64,000 nt of DNA from Pseudomonas pohangensis (lineage in GTDB: Bacteria; Pseudomonadota; Gammaproteobacteria; Pseudomonadales; Pseudomonadaceae): assembly GCF_900105995.1 (NCBI RefSeq), contig NZ_LT629785.1:2480001-2544000 (forward strand), in the 5' to 3' direction. The translations under genes were made by a program, and so were the position numbers. The notes under the pieces are model-generated. The model made no database searches. It had not been told where the DNA came from and saw only the letters and a list, made by a program, of their open reading frames with translations. Positions 1 through 9,524 of the stretch are shown piece after piece; the stretch's first letter is position 1, and the number at the start of each line of letters is the position of its first letter.

Positions 1-2
1 TG

Positions 3-764
3 GTGGCGCTGATAGCCCAGTACTCGGCAACCGTTGGCGAAGCATTGGCCGGTGTTGGCCGACACCTGCCCTACCACTCGCCGGACGCCAGCCTGCTGGT
101 CGCAGCCGATCCTCTGCGTCCCGGTTACACGCTGATCAGCTACCAGATCAGTCTTGACGATGACTGGCCGCGCCGGCAGGCCATCGAACTTTCCTACAGC
201 ATCATGCTGGGCTTTCTCCAGCTCCTGACCGGCGAGACCGGCAGCGACTGGTACCTGCAGTTTCGTCACGCCCCAGGCTGCAGCGCCGTCTGCTATCGCA
301 ACTATCTGGTCGAGCACATCACTTTCGGCCAGGCCGAAGATGCCCTGAGCATTCCGCAACGCCTGCTGGACATCCCCATCGATACCAGGGACAGCCGCCT
401 GCGCGAGGCCGCAGAACGTTTTCTGCGCAATCTGGTACGGCGCTTCCCGCTGGATGTCACCCGCCAGGTGGAAACCCTGGTCGAGCGCCAGCTGGCCTCC
501 GGCGGCGGTAACCTGCAGCGGGTCGCCGAACAACTCGGCCTGCACCCGCGAACCCTGCAACGGCGGCTGGCCGGACAGGGCAGTTATTTCGAGGATGTTG
601 TCGACCGGGTACGCCAGCAGCGCGCCCACACCTTGCTACTGGAGACCGCACTGCCATTGGCAGAAATCGCTTCAGTGCTCGGCTACACCGAACAGAGTTC
701 GCTGAACCGTTCCTGCAGCCGCTGGTTCGGCATGTCGCCCAACAGCTACCGCAAGAATCGCTAA
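3..764 (+). CDS. AraC-family transcriptional regulator, 5' end cut by window
   Basis: The last 253 residues of an AraC-type activator are visible. The frame is open to the window edge, so the true start lies outside; the GTG at position 3 is only the first readable codon. The C-terminal ~95 residues contain the two helix-turn-helix units typical of AraC/XylS proteins (LQRVAEQLGLHPRTLQRRLA, then the IASVLGYTEQSSLNRSCSRWFGMSP region). The part before it resembles the N-terminal ligand domain of the family that includes OruR/ArgR-like regulators (about 340 residues when complete). It converges on a second AraC gene that ends 100 bp further on. Target genes and ligand cannot be deduced from the sequence. 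Confidence 0.85.
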   Translation: MALIAQYSATVGEALAGVGRHLPYHSPDASLLVAADPLRPGYTLISYQISLDDDWPRRQAIELSYSIMLGFLQLLTGETGSDWYLQFRHAPGCSAVCYRNYLVEHITFGQAEDALSIPQRLLDIPIDTRDSRLREAAERFLRNLVRRFPLDVTRQVETLVERQLASGGGNLQRVAEQLGLHPRTLQRRLAGQGSYFEDVVDRVRQQRAHTLLLETALPLAEIASVLGYTEQSSLNRSCSRWFGMSPNSYRKNR

Positions 765-865
765 CGCCGATGCCGGCAGCAGCGGCACCTTCTGCGTACC
801 GCGAGCCTGCATTCTGGAGTCCCACCCTGCTTGCTGGCTGACCAGTGAAAACCTGCCGTGCCTGA

Positions 866-1978
866 TCACTCAGTCACCCCTGAATGCAGCTTGCGCCAGG
901 CCAGCGGACTGACCTGTGCCCAGCTGCGAAAAGCGCGGGAGAACACCGCCTGATCGGCATAGCAGAGCGTGCCGGCAATTTGCAGCAGCGAAAGATGGGT
1001 GCTTTGCAGCAGCTGCTTGGCCAGTTCGAAACGTACCTGATCAAGCAGTCCCTGCAGCGACGTACCCTCCTTGCGCAGCCGCAGCCGCAGGGTACGCGGC
1101 TGAATGCCGAAAAATGCCGAAACCCGGGCGCTTGAGCAGTCCTGTGCCAGCAACAACTGGTGCAGGACAACCACCACCTGGTCACTGAAGCGCAGGTGCG
1201 TAGCGACTTCCCGCTGCAACAGCGCGCTGGCAAATTGCTCGCGCAGCCGGGGATCAGCGCCGGGAATCGCCTGCTTGAGCCAGGCGGCATCGAACACCAC
1301 GCCGGAAACTTCTGCATCGAAGCACAGACGGGCACAAAACAAATGTCGATGAAAGCTCACACTTCCCGGGCGGGCATGGGCAAACTGCACCTGCAGGGGC
1401 TTCCAGCCCGGGCCGCAGAGCTCGCGCAATAAACGAAAGGCTATGCCGATCGCGACTTCCTGCAACTGATCCGGGGCATGCATGCCATGGCGCAACGGCG
1501 AATAGCCCAACAGCACGCGCGACGAGCCCATATCCAGCAGTAATGGCGCAGCCAGGCGGTCATGGGCATGCAGGTGCAACAACAGGGCTTGCAGTGCATC
1601 GCCGACCGTCGCGCAATTGCGCAACAAGCCCCCCAGCTCGACAAAGTCCTCCAGCGAAAAGCGGGCGCCGAGCAGCAGACCGAGGTGCTCGCAACCCGTC
1701 AGCTCGGTGCTGGCCTTGAACAGCCGGCCCAGAGGCTCCGCGGCAATCCGTCGTTCCGGATCGGCAAACAGGTCCTCCGCCAGCCCCGCCCGTTGCAGGA
1801 CTTGCGGCAAATCGACAGCAAAGCGCTGCAGCACCTCAGGCAATGCCTGCAGCGAACCGAGCCGGGCAATGCCCAGACCACTGTCCTTGAGCGCACCTGC
1901 CGGTTGGCGCGGCGCCGCCAGCTCGCCCGCAGGCTGGCAGGAAGCGTCTGTGACTGTGGCGCATGGCGAACTGTGCAT
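866..1978 (-). CDS. AraC-family transcriptional regulator
   Basis: A complete 370-residue protein with the same two-part plan as the partial gene before it. Residues ~30-210 form an N-terminal sensing domain of the arabinose-binding-like AraC type, and residues ~265-365 form the AraC double helix-turn-helix (ARVSAFFGIQPRTLRLRLRK and IAGTLCYADQAVFSRAFRSW). The ATG at 1978 is the upstream-most start; the first ~30 residues are low-complexity, so an internal start is possible. The 451-bp gap in front of it is shared with the divergent GST-family gene, which is a reasonable candidate target (inference from position only). Confidence 0.85.
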   Translation of the reverse strand: MHSSPCATVTDASCQPAGELAAPRQPAGALKDSGLGIARLGSLQALPEVLQRFAVDLPQVLQRAGLAEDLFADPERRIAAEPLGRLFKASTELTGCEHLGLLLGARFSLEDFVELGGLLRNCATVGDALQALLLHLHAHDRLAAPLLLDMGSSRVLLGYSPLRHGMHAPDQLQEVAIGIAFRLLRELCGPGWKPLQVQFAHARPGSVSFHRHLFCARLCFDAEVSGVVFDAAWLKQAIPGADPRLREQFASALLQREVATHLRFSDQVVVVLHQLLLAQDCSSARVSAFFGIQPRTLRLRLRKEGTSLQGLLDQVRFELAKQLLQSTHLSLLQIAGTLCYADQAVFSRAFRSWAQVSPLAWRKLHSGVTE

Positions 1979-2429
1979 GCTGGCAACCCGCTACGTTGCA
2001 ACAGAAATATCTGGCGCCAGCCAGCTCAAAGGTCAGCGCTCGAGAGTCAGCAGCCTAAAGCGCAGATGCCGGATTTGCAAAGAAACAGCCCGTGCATATG
2101 CCTAGTATCCGCATGCCAGGCAAGCCTCCCGGCCTCACCAGAGCGAAAAAACATCTGCGAAACGGAAATCACCCCGGACGCGAAAAATCCGGCCGGTTTG
2201 AAGCCCCAGCCCGATGTCCGGGCCTGCTGAGCGGCGGCCCGCATAGTGCGTTCAAGAACAACACCGGGGGCTGGCTGCCCCTGCATTCCTGCATAGCTCA
2301 ATGGCAAGGTGCCGGCGGCCATGGGCCAAACCGGCAGGGGCACCGCATCCTGCTCTATAACAACTACGACAAGCCTGACACCTGGCTGGCTGACAGCTCA
2401 CCACTGTTCAGTGGCAAACAGAGGACACC
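1979..2429. other. Intergenic region without a supported gene
   Basis: This 451-bp gap lies between the divergently transcribed AraC regulator and the GST-family gene. Short open frames here have no ribosome site or recognisable protein. It presumably holds both promoters, but no convincing -35/-10 pair or operator was seen. Confidence 0.6.
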
Positions 2430-3542
2430 ATGACACGAACCCCCGCAGAGGATGTTTACACGCAGATCGGTGTCGAGCTGTCTCTCTACAGCGGCAAGAC
2501 CCGCGCCTATCTGCTGCACAAGGGCATTCCCTTTGTCGAACGCGGCACCAATGCCTGGGAACTGTTCCATACCGTTCCGCGCAAGACCGGCGCTTCCGCC
2601 GTGCCGGTGGTGATAACTCCGGAAGGCGAATGGTTGCTCGACAGCAGCGTGATTATCGATGAGCTGGAAAAGCGCTTTCCACAGTCTGCGGTTCTGCCCG
2701 GCACGGCTGTATTGCGTTTTGCGGCCTATCTGTTCGAGCTATGGGGCGACGAGTTCTGGCTGCCGATTGCCATGCACACGCGCTGGAGTTACCCCGAGAA
2801 CGAGGCCCTGTTTGTGCGCGATGCCGGCGATGGCCTGCTGCCCAGTCTGCCACGCTGGCTGAAAAACCTGCTGGGGCGCAATCACGCCCGACTGATGCGC
2901 AAAATAGCCGTGCATATCGGCGTATGCCCTGCACAGAAATCGCTTCTCGAGCGTTTTACCCAGATACAACTCGACGCCCTCGACGCGCACTTTGCCGAAC
3001 ATGATTTTCTGTTTGGCGGGCGCCCGTCACTGGGTGATTTCGGCTTGATCGCCCCGCTCTATGCGCACCTGGGCCGCGACCCCTGGCCGAAGCGGGAACT
3101 GATCGACCCGCGCCCGCACCTCAAGGCGTGGATTGCGCGGATGTTCGATCCGACTGCAGCGCGCGGCGAGTTCTTCGCCGACGACAGGCTGCCGGACACC
3201 CTGCTGCCGGCTCTGCGCTCGATATTCGACGAGATGCTGCCGATGCTCGCCGTCAGCGCCGCCGAACTGCGCAAGACGCCGATCGTGCCTGCCGGCAGCC
3301 GCAAGGCAACCCGCTACCTGCCGCAGATCAGTTACCCGATGGCCGGCGGGACTTTCACGCGTGAAGGTGCTTCCTACCCGGTGTGGATGGCGCAGAGAAT
3401 GCTGGATGCCTATCGCCAGATGACCGACCGCGATGCCGCCGATGTGCGCAGCTGGCTGGCAGCAGTGGGTGGCGAGGCTGTACTGGCACTCGACTTGCCA
3501 CGGGTACGCCGAATAGGCTTAGCCGCAGGGCGGATTGAGTGA
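2430..3542 (+). CDS. Glutathione S-transferase family protein, long form
   Basis: The protein has 370 residues. Its N-terminal ~75 residues have the thioredoxin-like GST fold signature: a short strand (VELSLYSGKTRAYLLHKGI), the cis-Pro segment ASAVPVV, and the glutathione-binding DSSVIIDELEKRFP. The helical C-terminal GST domain follows (ALDAHFAEHDFLFGGRPSLGDFGLIAPLY). Typical GSTs are 200-230 residues; the extra ~120 at the C-terminus are not recognised. The ATG at 2430 follows AGAGGACACC, a good ribosome site. The substrate is unknown. It is divergent from an AraC regulator, which may control it. Confidence 0.8.
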   Translation: MTRTPAEDVYTQIGVELSLYSGKTRAYLLHKGIPFVERGTNAWELFHTVPRKTGASAVPVVITPEGEWLLDSSVIIDELEKRFPQSAVLPGTAVLRFAAYLFELWGDEFWLPIAMHTRWSYPENEALFVRDAGDGLLPSLPRWLKNLLGRNHARLMRKIAVHIGVCPAQKSLLERFTQIQLDALDAHFAEHDFLFGGRPSLGDFGLIAPLYAHLGRDPWPKRELIDPRPHLKAWIARMFDPTAARGEFFADDRLPDTLLPALRSIFDEMLPMLAVSAAELRKTPIVPAGSRKATRYLPQISYPMAGGTFTREGASYPVWMAQRMLDAYRQMTDRDAADVRSWLAAVGGEAVLALDLPRVRRIGLAAGRIE

Positions 3543-3807
3543 ACGCCAGGATAGCTACGACAACGGCATCGGTGACACGCAGATCAACGTCTTTCAGCCA
3601 CCGGCACAACCGGACAATCGGAGAACACCGGAGGACGTTGGCAGACTCCATCAGCGCACAGCCGAGCGCTAATCAGAACATTGAGCAACCGTGGTATTAA
3701 GCCAACCGGCAATACAGCCCTTAAATGCAGTTCATGCCTCCAAAATAGGGCGGCGCCAGCATGAAGAGGGCCGAATGCCCGGCGCATAGCCGGGCGACTA
3801 GCAGCGC

Positions 3808-4694
3808 TTAGAGCCCTAGCTCACTTCGCTTGCGCGGTTGCTGATCTTTTGGCGCCTGACTGTAGTCATTGAACGGGGCGTCGCGCATGGTGACTGCAGT
3901 CTTGATTCCTTGTTCTTTGGCAACTCGGACAAAGTCGCGTCCCTCTGGGGTGTTGCGCATGATGCCGTCAAGAATCGGCCCTAGTGTCTGGGTGCTCTGC
4001 AAGCCCATATTGTCATAGACCTGATTCACAATCAGTTTCATGGACATCAGTTGCGTTAGCGGAATTCGCGCCAATTTCTCTGCAAGCGTTTGCACTGCTG
4101 ATCCAGATCTTCCAAAGGAACAGACTGGTTAATCAGCTCTATTCGAGCAGCCTCTTCGCCGCTCAGCGATTCACCGGTCAATGCATAATACTTCGCCTTG
4201 GCTAGTCCCAAGCGATAGACCCACATGCCCGACAGGTGACAACCCCAGACGCGGGAGTAAGGCGTTCCAATGCGCGCGTCATCAGAGGCAACCACAAGGT
4301 CTGCACAGAGCGCCATTTCCGAGCCACCACCCATGCAATAGCCATGCACCTTGGCGATGGTTGGCTTCAGGCCACGCCAGAGGCCCATAAACTGTGTCAT
4401 GTAGGACAGATAAGGATTCACCACTGCATTCACATCCATACCAGGGTCGTAAGTGGCTTCTTCTATATGCTCTCCAAAATGCTCCAAACCCCCTGAAAAG
4501 TCGAAGCCCGCGCAAAAGGCGTCGCCAGCCCCTTCGAGGATGATCACTTTGACCTCATTGTCTGTGTTCGCTTGACGCAGTGCGGCTTCCAGATCGGATA
4601 AAAGCGATGGGCGCAAGGTGTTGTATTTCTCGGGACGGTTCAACGTAATCGTCGCGATCGCTCCGGATTTTGAATAAAGTGCCTGCTTTTCCAC
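3808..4694 (-). pseudogene. Enoyl-CoA hydratase/isomerase (crotonase), broken by a frameshift
   Basis: The first 200 residues (from ATG 4694) are a clear crotonase: NRPEKYNTLRPSLLSDLEAAL, the oxyanion-hole segment AGDAFCAGFDFSGG, and GYCMGGGSEMALCADLVVAS. After VPLEDLDQQ, near 4090, this frame runs into an unrelated tail and stops at 4056. The expected C-terminal half (QTLAEKLARIPLTQLMSMKL, on to RSELGL) continues in another frame down to a TAA at 3808. Restoring one G in CAGCAGTGCAAACG to give CAG CAG GTG CAA ACG would join both halves into a protein of ~295 residues. It is therefore either a recent pseudogene or a sequencing/assembly error. It is divergent from the GlxA-type regulator. Confidence 0.85.
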
Positions 4695-4942
4695 ACGATG
4701 CTCCTTGATTTCGGGTTTATGTATCGCTTGCCCGGCCGAGCGGTTTCAGTATCCCGCAAACCCTGGCAATTAAAAGCTTCGCCTAGTGCGTAGCTCAGTC
4801 AGGAGCCATCGTAGGGCTGATAAACCGGTCTTTCCCTGTGCAAAAACACCCATCGACAGGACAAAACGGCCAAGTACAGTAAAATCCCCGGGCAAGCCCC
4901 TGGCCATCCTTGCCGCTCGGCGAGTCGGAGTTACCCCTTTCT

Positions 4943-5947
4943 ATGCGAACTGTCCGCCCCACGCCTCGCCGGAACACGGTCACCATCCTGGCCTTTGATG
5001 GCTCGATGGAAATGAGTGTTGTTATGACACGGGATATGTTCCATGCCGGTGCCGTAGCGCAGCAGCATGCCGAACCATCGGCAGTAGTCAGCCCCGGCAA
5101 GCAGGTCGTTGTGGCCAGTCAGGACGGAGATCCGGTGCGAACCTTCAGCGGCTCAATGTACCAACCCGACTGCTCAATGACGGACATCGACAGCACAGAG
5201 CTGGTTGTGGTCTCGGGTATCTGGTGCGAAATTGAGCAACTTATCATCAGGCACCGGACCACAGTGGAGTGGATACTCAAGCAACATCAACAGGGCGCCA
5301 GAATTGCCTGCTTGCACACGGGTGCCTTTTTGCTCGCTGAAACCGGTTTGCTGGACAACAAAGTCGCCACCGTTTACTGGCGTATGATCGAAGAATTCAA
5401 GTCACGCTACCCCAAAGTCATCCTGCAACCTGAAAAAAACATCACCTCCTCAGGCAACCTGTTCTGTTCCGCCGGGGTATCGTCAGGCATTGAGATGGGT
5501 ATCTACCTGCTGGAGAAGCTCTGGGGAGTGAGCGTGGCGGCCAAGGTATCACGCCACTTTCTTATGGATATCCCCCGGGCGCCCGTGGAGTTCCAGTTGG
5601 CGCTGGACCAGCAAAAACAACACAAGGATTCCCGGATACAGACAGCCCAGCAGTGGCTGGAATCCAACTTTTCCTCGGACTTCCTGCTGGAGGAAGTGGC
5701 TGAGAAAGTGTGTCTGAGCCTGCGCAGCTTTCGTCGTCGTTTCAAGGATGCAACCGGTGAAACGCCAATGCAGTATCTGCAAAGAATTCGCCTAGAGACA
5801 GCCAAGCAACTGCTGGCTACCAGTACCTTGGGGGTTGACCAGGTCAGCTACCGGGTAGGCTATGAAGACGCCAGCTACTTTTGCCGCATATTTAAGCAGA
5901 AGCTGAAAGTCACTCCGGGTGAGTACCGCGCCAACATGACGAAGTAA
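4943..5947 (+). CDS. GlxA-type AraC regulator with DJ-1/PfpI-like domain
   Basis: The protein has 334 residues from the ATG at 4943, chosen because CGGAG lies ~12 bp upstream; a TTG at 4910 would add 11 residues of poor quality. The N-terminal ~190 residues form a DJ-1/PfpI (class I glutamine amidotransferase-like) domain with the nucleophile-elbow-like ACLHTGAFLLAETG. The C-terminal ~100 residues are an AraC double helix-turn-helix (VAEKVCLSLRSFRRRFKDA, VSYRVGYEDASYFCRIFKQK, TPGEYR). Relatives in Pseudomonas (GbdR, CdhR, ArgR types) control catabolism of quaternary amines and amino acids. The divergent partner is the broken crotonase, its likely former target (inference). Confidence 0.88.
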   Translation: MRTVRPTPRRNTVTILAFDGSMEMSVVMTRDMFHAGAVAQQHAEPSAVVSPGKQVVVASQDGDPVRTFSGSMYQPDCSMTDIDSTELVVVSGIWCEIEQLIIRHRTTVEWILKQHQQGARIACLHTGAFLLAETGLLDNKVATVYWRMIEEFKSRYPKVILQPEKNITSSGNLFCSAGVSSGIEMGIYLLEKLWGVSVAAKVSRHFLMDIPRAPVEFQLALDQQKQHKDSRIQTAQQWLESNFSSDFLLEEVAEKVCLSLRSFRRRFKDATGETPMQYLQRIRLETAKQLLATSTLGVDQVSYRVGYEDASYFCRIFKQKLKVTPGEYRANMTK

Positions 5948-6041
5948 ACAGTCTGGCGTGAAACCCTTTCGACTCAAGACGTTCCCTATCAACCCTGTGA
6001 GCGGGTTGAAAAGCCGTCACAGGACAACGCCTATCGCCAAA

Positions 6042-7628
6042 TCACTCCCACTCGATGGTTGCCGGCGGTTTGCTCGACACATCGTAGGTTACCCGCGAGA
6101 TGCCTTCGATCTCGTTGATGATGCGATTCGAGACTTTCTCCAGCAGCTCATAGGGCAGGTGCGCCCAGCGCGCAGTCATGAAGTCGATGGTTTCCACCGC
6201 ACGCAGGGCCACTACCCAGGCGTAACGGCGACCGTCGCCGACCACACCAACCGATTTCACCGGCTGGAACACCACGAAGGCCTGGCTGGTCTTGTGGTAC
6301 CAGTCGAAGTTGCGCAGCTCTTCGATAAAGATATGGTCGGCGCGACGCAGAATGTCGGCGTACTCCTTCTTCACTTCACCGAGGATGCGCACTCCCAGAC
6401 CCGGGCCGGGGAACGGGTGGCGGTAGACCATGTCGTAGGGCAGGCCCAGCTCCAGACCGAGCTTGCGTACTTCATCCTTGAACAGCTCGCGCAGCGGCTC
6501 GACCAGCTTGAACTGCATGTCTTCCGGCAAGCCGCCGACGTTGTGGTGGCTCTTGATCACGTGGGCCTTGCCGGTCTTGGCACCGGCCGACTCGATCACG
6601 TCCGGGTAGATGGTGCCCTGGGCAAGAAACCCGACATCCTTGAGTTTGGTGGCTTCGGCATCGAAGACTTCGATGAAGTTGCGACCGATCACCTTGCGCT
6701 TCTGTTCCGGGTCGCTGATACCGGCCAGATCGCCGAGGAACTTGTCTTCGGCATTGACGCGGATGACCTTGACGCCCATGTTGTCGGCGAACATGGTCAT
6801 TACCTGATCGCCTTCGTGCAGACGCAGCAGACCGTTGTCGACGAACACGCAGGTCAGCTGGTCGCCGATGGCCTTGTGCAGCAGGGCCGCCACTACCGAA
6901 GAATCCACCCCGCCGGACAGCCCCAGCAGTACCTTGCTTGAACCCACCTGGGCACGCACGGTGGCGATGGCATCTTCAACGATATTCGCCGCTGTCCACA
7001 GTGCCTGACAGGCACAGATATCCAGGATAAAGCGCGACAGGATGCGCCCGCCCTGCTTGGTATGGGTCACTTCCGGGTGGAATTGCACACCGTAATAACC
7101 GCGACTGTCGTCAGCCATGGCGGCGATCGGGCAACTTGGAGTACTGGCGAGAATATGGAAACCGGCCGGCAGGCTGGTGACCTTGTCGCCGTGACTCATC
7201 CACACGTCGAGGGCGAAAACACCATCATCGTCCATGTGATCTTCGATGCCATCGAGCAGGCGCGATTTGCCAACCACATCGACGCGGGCATACCCGAACT
7301 CGCGTACATCGGAACCCTGCACCTTGCCGCCGAGCTGCTCGGACATGGTCTGCATGCCGTAACAGATACCCAGCAAGGGGACGCCCAGATCAAACACGGC
7401 CTGCGGCGCGCGCGGACTGTTGTCCTCATGCACCGACTCGGGACCGCCGGCCAGAATCACGCCCCTGGGCGCGAAGGCATGAATCGCCTCGTTATCCATG
7501 TCGAACGGATGAATCTCGCAGTACACGCCGATCTCGCGTACGCGGCGGGCAATCAGCTGGGTGTACTGGGAACCGAAGTCGAGGATCAGGATACGGTGGG
7601 CGTGAATATCTGGGTGGGCCATGGCCAT
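6042..7628 (-). CDS. guaA: GMP synthase (glutamine-hydrolysing)
   Basis: GuaA converts XMP to GMP using ATP and glutamine in the cytoplasm, the last step of GMP synthesis. At 528 residues it matches the usual ~525. Residues ~12-205 are the class I glutamine amidotransferase with nucleophile C89 in LLGICYGMQ and the His/Glu pair in GVQFHPEVTH. The ATP-pyrophosphatase domain has the P-loop GLSGGVDSSV. The C-terminal dimerisation domain ends PPATIEWE, the conserved terminus. An alternative ATG two codons downstream is equally possible. It follows guaB on the same strand with 168 bp between, filled with palindromic repeats. Confidence 0.97.
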   Translation of the reverse strand: MAMAHPDIHAHRILILDFGSQYTQLIARRVREIGVYCEIHPFDMDNEAIHAFAPRGVILAGGPESVHEDNSPRAPQAVFDLGVPLLGICYGMQTMSEQLGGKVQGSDVREFGYARVDVVGKSRLLDGIEDHMDDDGVFALDVWMSHGDKVTSLPAGFHILASTPSCPIAAMADDSRGYYGVQFHPEVTHTKQGGRILSRFILDICACQALWTAANIVEDAIATVRAQVGSSKVLLGLSGGVDSSVVAALLHKAIGDQLTCVFVDNGLLRLHEGDQVMTMFADNMGVKVIRVNAEDKFLGDLAGISDPEQKRKVIGRNFIEVFDAEATKLKDVGFLAQGTIYPDVIESAGAKTGKAHVIKSHHNVGGLPEDMQFKLVEPLRELFKDEVRKLGLELGLPYDMVYRHPFPGPGLGVRILGEVKKEYADILRRADHIFIEELRNFDWYHKTSQAFVVFQPVKSVGVVGDGRRYAWVVALRAVETIDFMTARWAHLPYELLEKVSNRIINEIEGISRVTYDVSSKPPATIEWE

Positions 7629-7671
7629 CTCTCTCAGCGAATTTCACAAATGAAACAGGACAAACCCGTAG

Positions 7672-7776
7672 GGCGGGTTAGCCGAAACGGCGTAACCCGC
7701 CATGAATGTCGTCAGACATACCCTGAGCCGCCCCTGTGGGCAGTTTGGTGGGTTACGGCCTATGGCCTAACCTACC
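7672..7776. repeat. Pair of REP-like palindromes between guaB and guaA
   Basis: Two hairpins share a core. At 7672-7701, GGCGGGTTA and GCCG pair with CGGC and TAACCCGCC around an AAA loop. At 7747-7776, GGTGGGTTA and GGCC pair with GGCC and TAACCTACC around a TAT loop. Flanking CCGTAGGG (left) and CCCTACGG (right) are inverted copies of each other. This is the look of bacterial REP/BIME elements, which are spread by RAYT transposases and can act as mRNA processing or attenuation sites. Here they sit inside the guaB-guaA transcript. Confidence 0.75.
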
Positions 7777-7796
7777 CCTACGGTTAAGCTCGGAAA

Positions 7797-9266
7797 TCAT
7801 CCGACGCGGTAGTTCGGTGCTTCCTTGGTGATCTGCACGTCATGCACATGGGACTCGGCCATGCCGGCACCGGTGATACGCACGAACTGCGGCTTGGTGC
7901 GCATCTCTTCAACCGTGGCACAACCGGTGTAACCCATGGAGGCACGCAGGCCACCCATCATCTGGTGCACGATGCCGGCCATTGCGCCCTTGTACGGTAC
8001 ACGGCCTTCGATGCCTTCGGGCACCAGCTTCTCGGCACCGGCAGACGAATCCTGGAAGTAACGATCGGATGAGCCCTGGCTCTGCGCCATGGCGCCCAGC
8101 GAGCCCATGCCGCGATAAGCCTTGTAGGAGCGGCCCTGGAACAGCTCGACTTCGCCGGGCGCCTCTTCGGTACCGGCCAGCATCGAACCGATCATCACCG
8201 CCGAAGCACCGGCAACAATGGCCTTGGACAGATCGCCGGAGAAGCGGATGCCGCCATCGGCAATCAGTGGTACACCGGTACCTGCCAGTGCGGCAGCAAC
8301 GTTGGCCACGGCGGAAATCTGCGGCACACCGACACCGGCAACAATCCGCGTGGTACAGATCGAGCCCGGGCCGATACCGACCTTCACCCCATCGGCACCG
8401 GCGTCGGCCAGTGCCTTGGCCGCATCGCCGGTAGCAATATTGCCGCCGATCACCTGCACATCCGGAAAGCTCTGCTTGACCCAGCGCACGCGGTCAACCA
8501 CGCCTTTGGAGTGGCCGTGGGCGGTATCCACCACAATCACGTCAACCCCGGCATTCACCAGTGCCGCCACGCGATCTTCGGTATCGGCACCGGTGCCCAC
8601 GGCGGCACCGACCAGCAGACGACCCTGGTCGTCCTTGCTCGCCAGCGGATAGGCCTTGGCCTTTTCAATATCGTTGACCGTCATCATGCCCTTCAGGTTG
8701 AAGGCGTCATCGACAATCAGCACCCGCTCGATGCGGTGCTTGTGCAGCAGATCACGCACGGTGTCCTTGTCGGCACCCTCGCCCACGGTGACCAGACGCT
8801 CTTTGGGCGTCATCACATCGCGCACCTGTGCATCCAGACGGTTTTCGAAGCGCACGTCACGCGAAGTGACGATGCCGACCAGCTGGCCGTGGGAAAACAC
8901 CGGTACACCGGAAATGTTGTTCAACCGGGTCAGCTCGAGCAACTCGCTGACACTGGCGTCTGCTTCGATGGTGATCGGATCCTTGACCACACCGGCCTCG
9001 AACTTCTTGACCTTGCGCACTTCGGCGGCCTGCTGCTCGATGGTCATGTTCTTGTGAATGATGCCGATACCGCCTTCCTGGGCCATGGCAATCGCCAGGC
9101 GCGCCTCGGTCACGGTATCCATGGCGGCGGAAACCAGCGGGATATTCAGTTCGATACCGCGGGTCAGACGGGTTTTCAGGCTCACGTCCTTGGGCAGAAC
9201 CTCGGAGTAACCGGGGATCAGGAGAACGTCATCGAAAGTCAGGGCTTCTTGGCTGATGCGCAGCAT
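7797..9266 (-). CDS. guaB: Inosine-5'-monophosphate dehydrogenase
   Basis: GuaB oxidises IMP to XMP with NAD+, the rate-limiting step of guanine nucleotide synthesis, and feeds GuaA next to it. The 489-residue length is standard. The TIM barrel begins with TFDDVLLIPGYSEVLP. Two CBS domains are inserted at ~residues 95-205 (ISGVPVF and IERVLIVDDAFNLKGMMTVNDI). The catalytic loop has GIGPGSICTTR with the active-site Cys, and the flap region is KAYRGMGSLGAM. The start ATG at 9266 is preceded by a GGAGCCCCCCGCC stretch. Confidence 0.98.
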   Translation of the reverse strand: MLRISQEALTFDDVLLIPGYSEVLPKDVSLKTRLTRGIELNIPLVSAAMDTVTEARLAIAMAQEGGIGIIHKNMTIEQQAAEVRKVKKFEAGVVKDPITIEADASVSELLELTRLNNISGVPVFSHGQLVGIVTSRDVRFENRLDAQVRDVMTPKERLVTVGEGADKDTVRDLLHKHRIERVLIVDDAFNLKGMMTVNDIEKAKAYPLASKDDQGRLLVGAAVGTGADTEDRVAALVNAGVDVIVVDTAHGHSKGVVDRVRWVKQSFPDVQVIGGNIATGDAAKALADAGADGVKVGIGPGSICTTRIVAGVGVPQISAVANVAAALAGTGVPLIADGGIRFSGDLSKAIVAGASAVMIGSMLAGTEEAPGEVELFQGRSYKAYRGMGSLGAMAQSQGSSDRYFQDSSAGAEKLVPEGIEGRVPYKGAMAGIVHQMMGGLRASMGYTGCATVEEMRTKPQFVRITGAGMAESHVHDVQITKEAPNYRVG

Positions 9267-9304
9267 GGCGGGGGGCTCCCAAGCGGGAAAATAAGAAGCG
9301 CGGC

Positions 9305-9333
9305 ATTATACCCACGCCAGCCCCTAACCGAAA
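9305..9333 (-). promoter_or_regulatory. Candidate guaB promoter
   Basis: On the minus strand there is a perfect -10 TATAAT (plus coordinates 9305-9310), 39 bp before the guaB ATG. A weak -35 TTTCGG lies 17 bp further upstream. The -10 is strong and the -35 poor, so an activator or a discriminator effect may matter. This is motif inspection only. Confidence 0.45.
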
Positions 9334-9524
9334 GCCATAAGCTACCGGGCTATTGCACCTTGATGTTTCCGCAGCCGGCGCGGACCTGCGGGCCTGACCG
9401 GCAAGAGTGTTGCCGATTGCAACAGAACGGCAAATTCCTTTCCCCAGCCCAAACGGATGGCGTAGGCTGAGGGTGTCGCATCGTCTCGCGACGCTATTCG
9501 CAAACAGTTGAAGAAGGAAAGCGT

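Noticed and set aside
3584..3787. Minus-strand 67-codon frame after the GST-family gene
   Set aside because: No ribosome site and no protein-like pattern; the region between 3543 and 3807 looks non-coding.
4786..4835. tRNA-like stretch (GCGTAGCTCAGTCAGGAGC, then CTGATAA)
   Set aside because: It resembles a tRNA D-arm and anticodon loop, but no acceptor stem, T-arm or CCA can be folded, so chance or a far-decayed relic.
5958..6941. Plus-strand open frame opposite guaA
   Set aside because: Shadow of guaA, with no family motif.
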